Shown here one piece after another: positions 53,080 to 61,923 of a DNA stretch of 64,000 nucleotides (positions are counted from its first letter, which is position 1; each line of letters opens with the position of its first letter). Source of the stretch: Candidatus Zhuqueibacterota bacterium (lineage in GTDB: Bacteria; Zhuqueibacterota; Zhuqueibacteria; Zhuqueibacterales; Geothermadaptataceae); assembly GCA_030950365.1 (NCBI GenBank), contig JAUZRQ010000002.1, forward strand, positions 1-64,000, written 5' to 3'. Below the pieces are notes generated by a model that saw nothing but the letters and a program-made list of their open reading frames with translations, searched no databases and had not been told where the DNA came from. The translations under genes and the position numbers were made by a program.

Positions 53080-53727
53080 ATGGACGTAGCCACTGATCGA
53101 CCGGCCTATCTTGCCGAACACTTTACCGATGCTGAACAGCAGCAGGAATCGGCAAAATTAGGCATGTGGGTGTTTCTATTGACGGAAATTTTGCTTTTTG
53201 GTGGTCTGTTTTGTGCGTATGCCATTTATAGGGCCTGGTATCCGGAAATGTTTCACAACGCGCATAAACATCTCGACGTTGTCCTGGGCAGTATTAACAC
53301 GGTGGTGTTAATACTGAGTTCTGTAACGGTGGCGCTGGCGATTCACGCCATTCAGCACAACAAACGAAAACAGACCATTCTTTTTCTAACCATTACCCTG
53401 CTGTTTGCCGCTACATTTTTAGTGATTAAGTACTTCGAATATAGTCACAAAATTCACCTCGGTATGTTACCCGGTAAATTTTACACTTATACTGGCATCG
53501 AAGGTACCAATCCTCACATTTTCTTTACTGTATATTTTACCATGACCGGCCTTCACGGCCTGCACGTCCTTGCCGGTATGATAGTCATTGGTTGGATATT
53601 GATCCGTACGATTAAAGGGCATTTTCATTCAGAATATTATACCCCTGTCGAGAATGCCGGTTTATATTGGCACCTTGTGGATTTAATCTGGATCTATTTA
53701 TTTCCTTTACTGTATCTGGTAGGGTGA
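53080..53727 (+). CDS. ctaE: Cytochrome c oxidase subunit III
   Basis: 215 residues from the ATG at 53080 (a TTG at 53068 is less likely). About five TM helices. The LGMWVFLLTEILLFGGLF and GLHGLHVLAGM segments and the closing HLVDLIWIYLFPLLYL are diagnostic of subunit III, which stabilises proton uptake by subunit I. It ends 4 bp before subunit IV. Confidence 0.95.
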   Translation: MDVATDRPAYLAEHFTDAEQQQESAKLGMWVFLLTEILLFGGLFCAYAIYRAWYPEMFHNAHKHLDVVLGSINTVVLILSSVTVALAIHAIQHNKRKQTILFLTITLLFAATFLVIKYFEYSHKIHLGMLPGKFYTYTGIEGTNPHIFFTVYFTMTGLHGLHVLAGMIVIGWILIRTIKGHFHSEYYTPVENAGLYWHLVDLIWIYLFPLLYLVG

Positions 53728-53731
53728 GACA

Positions 53732-54115
53732 ATGCATACAAAAACAGAACACAAACACTCGACTCCACTGTTGGTTTATTTGGCTGTTGGTGGCGCCTTA
53801 CTGTTTTTAACGGTCATTACGGTCGCAGTTTCTTATGTCGACCTTGGTCCGTTTAATCTGGTCGTGGCGATTGGTATTGCCACCTTTAAGGCCATGCTGG
53901 TGGCATTGTTTTTCATGCATCTTTACTACGATAATAAGTTGTTCATGGCCGTGTTCATCTCTGGCCTGATGTTTTTAGGTATCTTCATCATTTTGACCAT
54001 GTTTGACACCATGAAACGGGACATGATTTACGAGGAGGTAGCCAAACCGATTCGCCCGAACGCCATTATTTATGAACAGCCTGCAGCCACCGACCAGACC
54101 GATGGTCAGCATTAA
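53732..54115 (+). CDS. ctaF: Cytochrome c oxidase subunit IV (prokaryotic type)
   Basis: 127 residues with three TM helices. The KAMLVALFFMHLYYDNKL motif in the middle is the hallmark of the small bacterial subunit IV family (CyoD/caa3_CtaG-related naming varies). It is the last gene before a strong terminator at 54155-54200. Confidence 0.92.
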   Translation: MHTKTEHKHSTPLLVYLAVGGALLFLTVITVAVSYVDLGPFNLVVAIGIATFKAMLVALFFMHLYYDNKLFMAVFISGLMFLGIFIILTMFDTMKRDMIYEEVAKPIRPNAIIYEQPAATDQTDGQH

Positions 54116-54154
54116 TTCGGTCATTTGCGAAACAATGGCTTGAAAATCCAGGAA

Positions 54155-54200
54155 CCCATTCTGCTTGAAGCTCAGGGGAGCAGAATGGGCTTCTTTTTGT
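54155..54200 (+). terminator. Terminator of the act-cox operon
   Basis: Perfect 10-bp arms CCCATTCTGC (54155-54164) and GCAGAATGGG (54180-54189) with a 15-nt loop and a T-rich tail (54190-54199). It lies 40 bp after the ctaF stop. Confidence 0.88.
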
Positions 54201-54316
54201 GGTTGCTTGAAAGTGTGGGACCGCATTGGCGTCCCAAGTGGGCAACAAACCTGCGTATGTAATGGAAAAGCATATCGGGCTATAGCAATTCAATGGTCTG
54301 AAAAACCAGAGGAAAA

Positions 54317-54862
54317 ATGAAACACCCTGTAAATTTTTGCATTGCCATGGTGATGCTGCTGCCGGTGTATGGCGCACTGGCGCAAGAATCGCCGTATGCT
54401 GGTCAGGAGACACGGAGCATCAAAGCGCTTTCGGCATCCGAAATAAAAGGCTATCTCACCGGCAAAGGCATGGGGTTCGCCAAAGCAGCGGAACTCAACC
54501 ACCATCCGGGACCAAAACATGTGCTCGACCTGGCGAACGAGCTGGAACTGACAAAAGAGCAGCTTGAACAAACCAGGGCCATTTTTGCCTCCATGAAAAA
54601 GCAGGCTGTTAAGCCTGGCAAACAGTTGGTCGCAAAGGAACGGCGGCTTGACCAGATGTTCGCCAGCGGTACCATCGATGCGGTGCAACTGAAGCGTATG
54701 GTCATGGAGATCGGCTCTCTAAAAGCGAAATTGCGCTATGTGCATTTGCAAGCGCATCTGCGGCAGAAAGATATCCTGTCGCCGCATCAGGTCAAACGGT
54801 ATGATCAGTTGCGGGGCTACGGAAAAGCCGCTCATGGCCATGATTATCACCATGAGGAGTAA
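54317..54862 (+). CDS. Periplasmic Spy/CpxP-like protein
   Basis: 181 residues; the signal peptide ends near GALAQ. The mature protein is all-helical, with VLDLANELELTKEQLEQTR and the C-terminal LSPHQVKRYDQLRGY, a variant of the LTxxQ repeats of Spy/CpxP chaperones and metal-responsive CzrA/CnrX-like proteins. The C-terminus is His-rich (HGHDYHHEE), which may bind metal. GAGGAAA precedes the ATG. With a SCO gene downstream, a copper- or envelope-stress role is a reasonable inference. Confidence 0.7.
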   Translation: MKHPVNFCIAMVMLLPVYGALAQESPYAGQETRSIKALSASEIKGYLTGKGMGFAKAAELNHHPGPKHVLDLANELELTKEQLEQTRAIFASMKKQAVKPGKQLVAKERRLDQMFASGTIDAVQLKRMVMEIGSLKAKLRYVHLQAHLRQKDILSPHQVKRYDQLRGYGKAAHGHDYHHEE

Positions 54863-54957
54863 TGAGCCAGATGAGGAAGGTCGTAGCCATTTGCGTTGAT
54901 GGTTGAATTGAATGTGAGCTGGCGATGGTAGTGTGACAATGAGCAGGCAGGGAAATC

Positions 54958-55560
54958 ATGAGTAGGGAAAAGAGAATCATTCGCGTTTTGCTTTTGATCG
55001 CACTCGGGCTGCTGCTGGTGGCCGCGGGCGCTTTGTACATGATCCGTCAATCAGGACGGGCACCAAAAGAACTACAGGTTCTTGGTACTGTTCCGGAATT
55101 CCGTTTTGCCGAGTGCCGTGGCGGCCAGGTGAGCTCGGAGCATCTGTTGGGCAAAATTACGGTGATGGATTTCATCTTCACGCGCTGCAAGTCCGCCTGC
55201 CCGGTGATGAGCGGTAAGATGCTGCAACTGTACAATCTTTTTCGGGGCACGGATCGGGTGCAGTTCATCTCCATCTCTGTGGATCCGGAATACGACACTC
55301 CTGAAGTATTGCGGGCGTATGCCGATAAACTCGGCGTGACTGACACTCGCTGGCTGTTTTTGCGCGGCCCGATCGAGGATGTGAAAAAGCTGGCGGAAGA
55401 AGGCTTTAAGCTTAGCGGCGAGTTGCCCGGCATGCACAGCACCAAATTGATTCTCATCGATGAGCAGGGCCGGATTCGCGGCTATTATGATCCGTACGAC
55501 AACCTCAGTATCCATAAACTGAAAATGCACATTCGCCAGATGCTTGCCGGGATGCCATGA
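54958..55560 (+). CDS. SCO1/SenC-family copper chaperone (second copy)
   Basis: 200 residues with an N-terminal TM anchor (VLLLIALGLLLVAAGALYMI), the canonical SCO site CKSACP (about 75-80) and the third ligand His in MHSTKLILID (about 161). Unlike the 49566 protein it has the normal N-terminal anchor. It overlaps the DUF420 gene (ATGA), a pairing typical of oxidase maturation clusters. Confidence 0.92.
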   Translation: MSREKRIIRVLLLIALGLLLVAAGALYMIRQSGRAPKELQVLGTVPEFRFAECRGGQVSSEHLLGKITVMDFIFTRCKSACPVMSGKMLQLYNLFRGTDRVQFISISVDPEYDTPEVLRAYADKLGVTDTRWLFLRGPIEDVKKLAEEGFKLSGELPGMHSTKLILIDEQGRIRGYYDPYDNLSIHKLKMHIRQMLAGMP

Positions 55561-55970
55561 GCGTAGAAGACCTGCCCACCCTGAACGCAATTTTGAACAG
55601 CATCAGCGCCGTGCTGTTGACCCTGGGATTTATCCACATCAAACGCGGACACAGGGAACGACATCGCAAATTTATGCTGGCCGCCCTTGCGACATCGGCG
55701 TTGTTTTTAACCTCTTATCTGATTTACCACAGCCAGGTGGGCTCTGTTAAGTATCCGCATTACGATTGGACACGGCCCGTTTATTTTGCCATTCTGATCC
55801 CGCATGTGATTCTCGCTGCAATAATGACGCCATTTATTCTGCTCGCCGTATGGCATGCCCTGAATGCGCGTTTTGATAAGCATCGGCGTATCGTGCGCTG
55901 GCTTTGGCCTGTATGGATGTTCGTATCCGTCAGCGGTGTAGCGGTGTACTGGATGCTGTATCGACTATAA
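55557..55970 (+). CDS. DUF420 membrane protein (CtaM-like)
   Basis: 137 residues, four TM helices. The LPTLNAILNSISAVLLTLGF start, HRKFMLAALATSALFL and IPHVILAAIMTPFIL segments match DUF420, a family linked to haem-copper oxidase maturation (CtaM in Firmicutes). Translation is coupled to the SCO gene upstream. Its stop overlaps by 6 bp the end of the convergent epimerase-like gene. Confidence 0.92.
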   Translation: MSVEDLPTLNAILNSISAVLLTLGFIHIKRGHRERHRKFMLAALATSALFLTSYLIYHSQVGSVKYPHYDWTRPVYFAILIPHVILAAIMTPFILLAVWHALNARFDKHRRIVRWLWPVWMFVSVSGVAVYWMLYRL

Positions 55971-56843
55971 CAGCGCTTGGCTGTATCCCCTCAGTCGGAC
56001 CTTTTCCAACACCTTGCCAATGAACCAACGCGTTCGGCACCATGACGAGCTCAGATAGTTGCGCCATTTGTCCGCCTTTTCGGCAAAGAACGCCGAACCT
56101 GTCATATCCGAGAGGATCATCAGTAGCCGTACGTGCACCAGAAGGTACATGGGCGATGCCAGCCGGTGCGTTGGATGCAGATCATACAGCGTCCAATGGC
56201 CCAGATCGTACCGGTGCAAATTCCGCTTGAGTCCATTGATCGCCTGCGACCACAGGTCTTGTATGCGTTCATCGGGAAAGAATTTCAAATAATCAAAAAG
56301 CCCGATGAGCGAGAAAATATGACCGTTCAGAACCTGAGAGGGCGGATCGGTGGGGAATTCTTCGAAAATCGGTGAACCATCCGGGAAATGAGATAGCACG
56401 CCGCCATCTTTGACTTCGCGCAGAAATGGGATCACCGCCTTTTCCACGATGGGCAGGATGCGATCATCGCCAGTGATTTCATGGATGCGCAATAGTAGGG
56501 AAATGGCCTCTCCCTGGGCCATAGCCGAGATCCAGGGAGCCCGGGGACCGTAAAAATCAAGATCGTATTGAAAGAGCCAGACGAGAGCGTCGTGATGCCA
56601 GGGGCGGGCGTTTTCCCGTAACCAATTCGCGGCCGTTTTTGCTGTCTCTAACGCCACCGCGTCTTTCTTTTTGAAGTGTAACCGTAAATGATGCAATCCA
56701 AACTGAGCAATCGTGATCGGATTGTACTGCAATCCCCATCGCTTATTGATGTACACCAGAGGTAAGCCCTTTTCATCCCGTGAATAATGGAAATCATCCA
56801 CTCCATCCCAGTCAAATGGGTAAATGGGATTGAGCAACGGCAT
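55965..56843 (-). CDS. D-glucuronyl C5-epimerase-like protein
   Basis: 292 residues from the ATG at 56843 behind AAGGAG; a longer frame from 56900 lacks a site. The INKRWGLQYNPITIAQFGLH, AMAQGEAISLLLR and LNGHIFSLIGLFDY segments match the C-terminal alpha/alpha-barrel of glucuronyl C5-epimerases, which invert D-glucuronate to L-iduronate in polysaccharides. No signal peptide is evident, so it may act on a lipid-linked precursor in the cytoplasm, or be a related lyase/epimerase. No polysaccharide cluster surrounds it. Confidence 0.75.
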   Translation of the reverse strand: MPLLNPIYPFDWDGVDDFHYSRDEKGLPLVYINKRWGLQYNPITIAQFGLHHLRLHFKKKDAVALETAKTAANWLRENARPWHHDALVWLFQYDLDFYGPRAPWISAMAQGEAISLLLRIHEITGDDRILPIVEKAVIPFLREVKDGGVLSHFPDGSPIFEEFPTDPPSQVLNGHIFSLIGLFDYLKFFPDERIQDLWSQAINGLKRNLHRYDLGHWTLYDLHPTHRLASPMYLLVHVRLLMILSDMTGSAFFAEKADKWRNYLSSSWCRTRWFIGKVLEKVRLRGYSQALL

Positions 56844-57338
56844 AGAACATACTCCTTCCCGTGAATCGGTAAGGACATGTGAAGGTAAGCTTGGATACAA
56901 GAAGAGATCAAGTGTGAATGATCAATTTCGATTGGTACGTTTTCAATATAACAAATTTATCGGTCCTTTTCAACTTTGTCCCGTGCTGTTGGTAAAATTT
57001 AGCGTGTTATGAGTGTGGGAAAAAATATTCTGTAAAGCGATAATCATCACAGCGGTTAGCGGATGTGGTTTCTGCATCCAGCGTTTACATCATTAGACAA
57101 GCGGCTTGGCTAGGTAGCACATGAGCTACTGGGCATGGTACGCAGCATTCATTGCTGTTGGCGATCCATCTAATGACACTAAGGATGACCGGCCGGATAC
57201 AAAACATGACAATTGTGGGTAAGTGCAAAAATAATGAAAAAATAGTTGCAATTTTAAAATTGACCGATTAAGTTGACCTACTGGTCGGTCAAAAAAATGC
57301 CATTAGGGAACAGCGAGAGGTTGCAAGTTTAACATATT
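56844..57338. other. Divergent intergenic region with TetR operator
   Basis: About 500 bp between the epimerase-like gene and the TetR gene. Apart from the operator at 57273-57292 there is only AT-rich DNA and no supported ORF, tRNA or repeat. Confidence 0.5.
57273..57292. promoter_or_regulatory. Probable TetR-family operator
   Basis: TTGACCTACTGGTCGGTCAA contains the palindrome GACC-TACT-GGTC within nearly symmetric TTGACC/GGTCAA ends, the style of many TetR operators. A further TGACCG lies at 57261. It is centred about 55 bp upstream of the TetR start, suggesting autoregulation of this gene and its downstream cassette. Confidence 0.65.
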
Positions 57339-57953
57339 ATGCCCAAAATTGTTGATAAAGCCGCGAAGCGGGAAGAAATCCTGCAGGCTGCCTTAAAAGT
57401 ATTTGCACGCCAGGGATACAACTACACCAAAATGATCGACATCGCCCGGGAGGCCAATATTGGCAAGGGCACGATCTATGAATATTTCCGCAGCAAAGAA
57501 GAAATCTTGCTGGCCGCATACGATCATTATATGCAAATCAGCAACGAGCGCATCGCGACTATCCTGGCAAGGCCGATTACCCCGCTGGAAAAAGTTCGCG
57601 AGATTATTCTGCAAACCATTCGCATTTATGCCAGCGATCCCGAAATCATGCGCGTGTTTTTCGATTTTTGGATCGAGAGCACACACAACAAAAACATCAC
57701 CGAAATGGATTTTCGCAAGCTGTATGCGGACTACCGGGCGCTGGGCCGAAATCTGCTGGAAGAGGCGAAGCAGGCAGGGCAGGTTCGCAAAGACATAAGC
57801 GAAAATGTGCCATCGATTCTCGTTGCCGTGGTGGAAGGCACGTTCCTGCAATGGATCATTGATCCGGATGCCTTTGATATCCTGAAGATGGCCGAAGATA
57901 TCGTCGATACGTTGTTTCGCGGCCTGACCACGGCCGCGGCGTCGGAGGCGTGA
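57339..57953 (+). CDS. TetR-family transcriptional repressor
   Basis: 204 residues. The N-terminal HTH (REEILQAALKVFARQGYNYT...IAREANIGKGTIYEYFRSKEE) is typical of TetR. The C-terminal ligand domain has no recognisable specificity. It is the first gene of a run that continues with a LolA-like protein and an ABC system 24 bp downstream, so it probably regulates that cassette in response to a lipophilic or toxic ligand. A matching operator lies upstream. Confidence 0.92.
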   Translation: MPKIVDKAAKREEILQAALKVFARQGYNYTKMIDIAREANIGKGTIYEYFRSKEEILLAAYDHYMQISNERIATILARPITPLEKVREIILQTIRIYASDPEIMRVFFDFWIESTHNKNITEMDFRKLYADYRALGRNLLEEAKQAGQVRKDISENVPSILVAVVEGTFLQWIIDPDAFDILKMAEDIVDTLFRGLTTAAASEA

Positions 57954-57977
57954 GCGAAGGAAGAAAGGAGGTATGCC

Positions 57978-58730
57978 GTGAAATGGCGATGCGGCTTCAT
58001 CTGGATGCTGATATTCGTTGTCCGGGCGAACGCCCTGGCAGAGGATCGTGCCATGGAAATCATTCGACGGGCCGATGAATTGCTGCGCGGCAAAACGCAA
58101 CAGGGCACCTACCGAATGATCGTCATTCGTCCCGAATGGCAGCGGTCCATGCGTTTTAAATTCTGGTCGGAAGGTACGGAGAAGTCGTTTATCCTCATTC
58201 TGGAGCCCGCAAAAGAAAAGGGGATCACCTTCCTGAAGATCAACAACGAAATGTGGAATTACATCCCGCGTATCAACCGCATTATCAAAATTCCGCCGTC
58301 GATGATGTTGCAGTCCTGGATGGGCTCGGATTTCACCAATGATGATCTGGTGAAGGAATCGAACGTGGTGGAAGATTACGAGCACAGGTTTCTGGGCGAG
58401 GAGAAGCTAGACGGCGATCTGGCCTATAAAATTGAACTCACGCCCAAGCCCGAGGCCGCCGTGGTGTGGGGTAAAATCATTGAGTGGATACGCAAAAAAG
58501 ATTACGTGCCCTTACGGGCGGATTATTACAACGAGCGCGGCGAGCGGATTCGCACCATGCTGTTCAAGGAGATCAAACGCATGGGCGGGCGGACCATCCC
58601 TACCCGCATGGAGCTGCTGAACGAGAAAAAGCCTGGCAATCGCACCGTGCTGGTGCTGGAAAATGTGGTGTTCGATCGTCCCATTCGTAAATCCGTGTTC
58701 ACCATGACTTTTTTGAAACGTGCGCGGTGA
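57978..58730 (+). CDS. LolA-like outer-membrane lipoprotein-sorting protein
   Basis: 250 residues from a GTG behind AAAGGAGG (the nearby ATG at 57973 opens two codons only). Signal peptide ending near ANALA. The half-barrel LolA/LppX-type fold is suggested by GTYRMIVIRPEW, MWNYIPRINRIIKIPPSMM and MGSDFTNDDLVKES, the last being typical of the LolA-like family found beside FtsX-type permeases. It should bind acyl chains in the periplasm and carry lipids or lipoproteins between the membranes. Confidence 0.85.
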   Translation: MKWRCGFIWMLIFVVRANALAEDRAMEIIRRADELLRGKTQQGTYRMIVIRPEWQRSMRFKFWSEGTEKSFILILEPAKEKGITFLKINNEMWNYIPRINRIIKIPPSMMLQSWMGSDFTNDDLVKESNVVEDYEHRFLGEEKLDGDLAYKIELTPKPEAAVVWGKIIEWIRKKDYVPLRADYYNERGERIRTMLFKEIKRMGGRTIPTRMELLNEKKPGNRTVLVLENVVFDRPIRKSVFTMTFLKRAR

Positions 58731-58736
58731 AGGACC

Positions 58737-59975
58737 ATGTCGAAATTTTTAAAAATTGCCTGGCGGAATATCTGGCGCAACCGGCGCCGTAGCCTGATCA
58801 CCATGGGAGCCATTGTGTTCGCTATTTTGATCACCGGCGTTACCCGGTCATTACAATATGGCACTTACGATGCGCTGGAATCGTATGCCGTCCGGCTACT
58901 GGTGGGCGAACTGCAATTGCAAAACAAGGGATTTCATGAACATCAAACCCTGACCTATTCATTCCCGGAAAACCTGTTTCCGTGGGATCGGCTGGTGGAC
59001 GAGTACGATTTCGTCGAAGCGTATGCCAAGCGCATTACCAGCTACGGGCTGGTGGGCTCTGCCAGCACCAGCGCCGGCGCGATGATTATCGGTATTGAGC
59101 CGGGAAGAGAAAGACGGGTGACGCATTTTACCACCCAGCTCACGGCTGGCGAAACCCTCGATGATGCAGACGACCATCGCATTTTGCTGGGCAAAAGCCT
59201 GGCGGAAAACCTCAATGTTGCGCCGGGGGACACGGTGGTGGTGCTGACGCAGGGCTACCGCAATGAGCTGGGCGCGGACAGCTACATCGTCAAGGGGCTG
59301 ATTCGCAGCGGCAATCAGGAACTGGATCGCGCGCTAATGGTCATGTCCCTGCGCGATGCCCAGGACCTGTTTTCGCTGTACGGCCGCATCACCCAGGTGG
59401 TGCTCGCCACCGACGATTTCCGCCTGGCGGAGAAGTATGCCCGCCGCATGCATATCGCCATGGACGGCCAGGAGCTGCAGGTGTTGCCATGGCAGAAGTT
59501 GATGCCCGAATTACTGCAGCTCATTGCGCTGGATAACATCAGCGGCGCGATTTTTCTGCTGTTCCTACTTTTGATCGTCGGCTTCGAGATCATGAACACC
59601 ACGCTGATGGCCATCATGGAGCGGATCAAAGAATTCGGCATCTTGCAATCGCTGGGAGTGAAGCCGCGGCAGGTTTCGCTGATGCTACTGCTGGAAACCG
59701 GCATGAAAATCGTGATCGCAGTCATTGTAGGGCTGCTGCTGACGTTTATTTTCATTCAGTTGACCAAGGATTATCCGATCCCGCTCAGCAGCGAGCTTAA
59801 AGAAGCCATGGAAGCCTGGGGCTTTTTCACGGATTTTTACTTCACCGATAAAGCGCGCGTGTTTCTCGAGCCGCTGGTGGCCATTTCGGTGATTGCAGTG
59901 CTGTCGATCATTTATCCCATCTGGATGGCCAGCCGGCTGCGGCCGGTGGACGCGCTGCGGAAAGGGCAATTGTGA
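58737..59975 (+). CDS. ABC transporter permease, FtsX/LolE type
   Basis: 412 residues: TM1 near the N-terminus (WRNIWRNRRRSLITMGAIVF), a large periplasmic domain (about 45-275) and three C-terminal TM helices with the FtsX core (MNTTLMAIMERIKEFGILQSLGV). This topology matches LolC/LolE/MacB permeases, which use mechanical force rather than a transport channel. It starts 6 bp after the LolA-like gene and is paired with a paralogue directly after it. Confidence 0.9.
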   Translation: MSKFLKIAWRNIWRNRRRSLITMGAIVFAILITGVTRSLQYGTYDALESYAVRLLVGELQLQNKGFHEHQTLTYSFPENLFPWDRLVDEYDFVEAYAKRITSYGLVGSASTSAGAMIIGIEPGRERRVTHFTTQLTAGETLDDADDHRILLGKSLAENLNVAPGDTVVVLTQGYRNELGADSYIVKGLIRSGNQELDRALMVMSLRDAQDLFSLYGRITQVVLATDDFRLAEKYARRMHIAMDGQELQVLPWQKLMPELLQLIALDNISGAIFLLFLLLIVGFEIMNTTLMAIMERIKEFGILQSLGVKPRQVSLMLLLETGMKIVIAVIVGLLLTFIFIQLTKDYPIPLSSELKEAMEAWGFFTDFYFTDKARVFLEPLVAISVIAVLSIIYPIWMASRLRPVDALRKGQL

Positions 59976-59992
59976 GAGATAGGAATGAAGTC

Positions 59993-61216
59993 ATGAAAAC
60001 CAATCTGAAAATAGCCTGGCGCAACATCTGGCGCAATCCCCGGCGGAGCTGGGTACTGATCACCACCGTGGCGGTTGCGGTCATAGGCTACGTGGGCACC
60101 ACCAGCTTCACGCGAGGCTTTATGTACGAAATGGTCAATTCGGCCATCAGCTACTACGCGGGCCATATTCAGATCATTCCCAAAGGCTACGATGTCAATC
60201 CGAACATCAAGCTGCGGCTGGCTAATCCGGCGCGGTTCGAACAGGCGCTGTCCCGGGTGCCCGGCATCACCTTCGCGCCGCTGATCACCTTCAAAGGCAT
60301 GGCCAGCAGCAGTGAGGCTTCCGGTGGCGTGGTCATCAACGGCATCGAACCGCAGAAGGAGCGCCATGTGACCATTTTGTCGGAGAAGATCATCGAGGGG
60401 ACCTATCTGGAATCCGAACTGCCAAATGCGGTGATCATCGGTGAGGAGCTGGCTGAGCGGCTGCACGTGCGGCTGGGCGAAAAGATCGTCCTCATGGCCA
60501 ATTCGGTGGATCAGAACATTGCCAGCGGCGCCTTCCGCGTGGTCGGCATTTTTCGCACCGTCAGCACCGAGTTCGATCGCGCTTTCGTGTTCATCCGCCT
60601 GAAAGATGCGCAGCGGTTGGTCGGCTACGGCGATGAGGTAACCGCTTTTTCCATTCATCTACAGCAGGGATACGATCTGAATCAGACGGTGCATCGCATG
60701 CAAGAAGCCCTCGGCGACGGCCCATTCAAGATTCAAACCTGGCGTGAGCGCGACCCGGTGCTTGTGCTGTCGCTGGAAGTGTACGAATATTTCATTTTTC
60801 TGTTTTTGCTTATCATCGTCACCGCGGTGGCGTTCACCATTGTCAATTCTTTTCTGATGGTCATCTACGAACGCATCCGCGAGTTCGGCGTGATGATGGC
60901 CATGGGGGTGCTGCCGAAAAAGATTCGCCACATGCTGTACTGGGAAACCCTGTTTCTGACATTAATCGGATCGGGTATGGGGATTGTTCTGTCCTACCTC
61001 ATTTTCGGCTACTGGCGCCGCCACGGGCTCGATTTGAGCGCGACTTCGGATGCGCTTGGCAAACTCGGCATCAGCACGGTGATCTATCCCGAAATTCTGC
61101 TATCGGATCTTTTGCTTGGCCTGGCGGTCATCGTGCTGCTGACCTGGATTGCGGTGCTGTATCCATCCTTCAAGGCGAGTCGGTTTAACGTCGTGGATGC
61201 ATTGAATTTTGTCTAA
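59993..61216 (+). CDS. ABC transporter permease, FtsX/LolE type (paralogue)
   Basis: 407 residues from the ATG at 59993 (a GTG at 59972 overlapping the previous stop is an alternative; AGGAAT favours the ATG). The layout is the same as in the upstream permease, with KIAWRNIWRNPRRSW at the start and NSFLMVIYERIREFGVMMAMGV in the core. The two permeases probably form a heterodimer like LolCE. The start is close to or overlaps the upstream gene, indicating coupled synthesis. Confidence 0.9.
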   Translation: MKTNLKIAWRNIWRNPRRSWVLITTVAVAVIGYVGTTSFTRGFMYEMVNSAISYYAGHIQIIPKGYDVNPNIKLRLANPARFEQALSRVPGITFAPLITFKGMASSSEASGGVVINGIEPQKERHVTILSEKIIEGTYLESELPNAVIIGEELAERLHVRLGEKIVLMANSVDQNIASGAFRVVGIFRTVSTEFDRAFVFIRLKDAQRLVGYGDEVTAFSIHLQQGYDLNQTVHRMQEALGDGPFKIQTWRERDPVLVLSLEVYEYFIFLFLLIIVTAVAFTIVNSFLMVIYERIREFGVMMAMGVLPKKIRHMLYWETLFLTLIGSGMGIVLSYLIFGYWRRHGLDLSATSDALGKLGISTVIYPEILLSDLLLGLAVIVLLTWIAVLYPSFKASRFNVVDALNFV

Positions 61217-61230
61217 ACACGAGTGGGAAA

Positions 61231-61923
61231 ATGGATATCGTCAAAACGGAGAAACTGGTCAAGGTTTACGAGGACAACAATCAGGTGCCGGTTCGAGCGC
61301 TGGATGGTATCGATTTGCGGATCGGCGAGGGCGAATTTACGGCCATTGCCGGGCCGTCGGGTTCGGGCAAAACCACTTTGCTCAATTTGATCGGCGGGCT
61401 GGACAAGCCAACCTCCGGCTGCGTCTGGGTGGCCGGTCAGGATTTGAGCGCGCTCGACGGCAACGAGCTGGCCGAATTCCGGCTGCGCAATTTGGGATTT
61501 ATTTTTCAGGCCTACAATTTGATCCCGGTGCTGAGCGCACTGGAGAATGTGGAATTCATTTTGCTTTTGCAGGGCGTGCCGGAAAAAGAACGCACCGAGC
61601 GGGCGCGGCGTGAATTGGCCGAGCTGGGTATCAATGAAGACATGATGCGGCGGCGACCGTCCGAACTGTCCGGCGGACAACAGCAGCGCGTGGCCGTGGC
61701 CAGGGCGACGGTTGCGCGGCCGCGGATCATTCTTGCTGATGAGCCCACCGCCAACCTGGATTCCAAAACCGGCGGTCTTTTGCTGGATAAGATGCGCGAA
61801 ATGAATGAGAGCCGGGGCATCACGTTTCTGTTCTCCACGCACGACCAAATGGTGATGGAGCGCGCCCGCCGGCTGATCATGATCCGGGATGGCAAAATTG
61901 TGGAGGATCAGCAGCGGCGATGA
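61231..61923 (+). CDS. ABC transporter ATPase, LolD/MacB type
   Basis: 230 residues with Walker A GPSGSGKTT, the MacB/LolD family pattern GFIFQAYNLIPVLSALENVE, signature LSGGQQQRVAVARA, Walker B IILADEPTANLDS and H-loop FSTHD. It energises the two preceding permeases. Its stop overlaps the start of the outer-membrane barrel gene (ATGA), tying the whole cassette together. Confidence 0.95.
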   Translation: MDIVKTEKLVKVYEDNNQVPVRALDGIDLRIGEGEFTAIAGPSGSGKTTLLNLIGGLDKPTSGCVWVAGQDLSALDGNELAEFRLRNLGFIFQAYNLIPVLSALENVEFILLLQGVPEKERTERARRELAELGINEDMMRRRPSELSGGQQQRVAVARATVARPRIILADEPTANLDSKTGGLLLDKMREMNESRGITFLFSTHDQMVMERARRLIMIRDGKIVEDQQRR

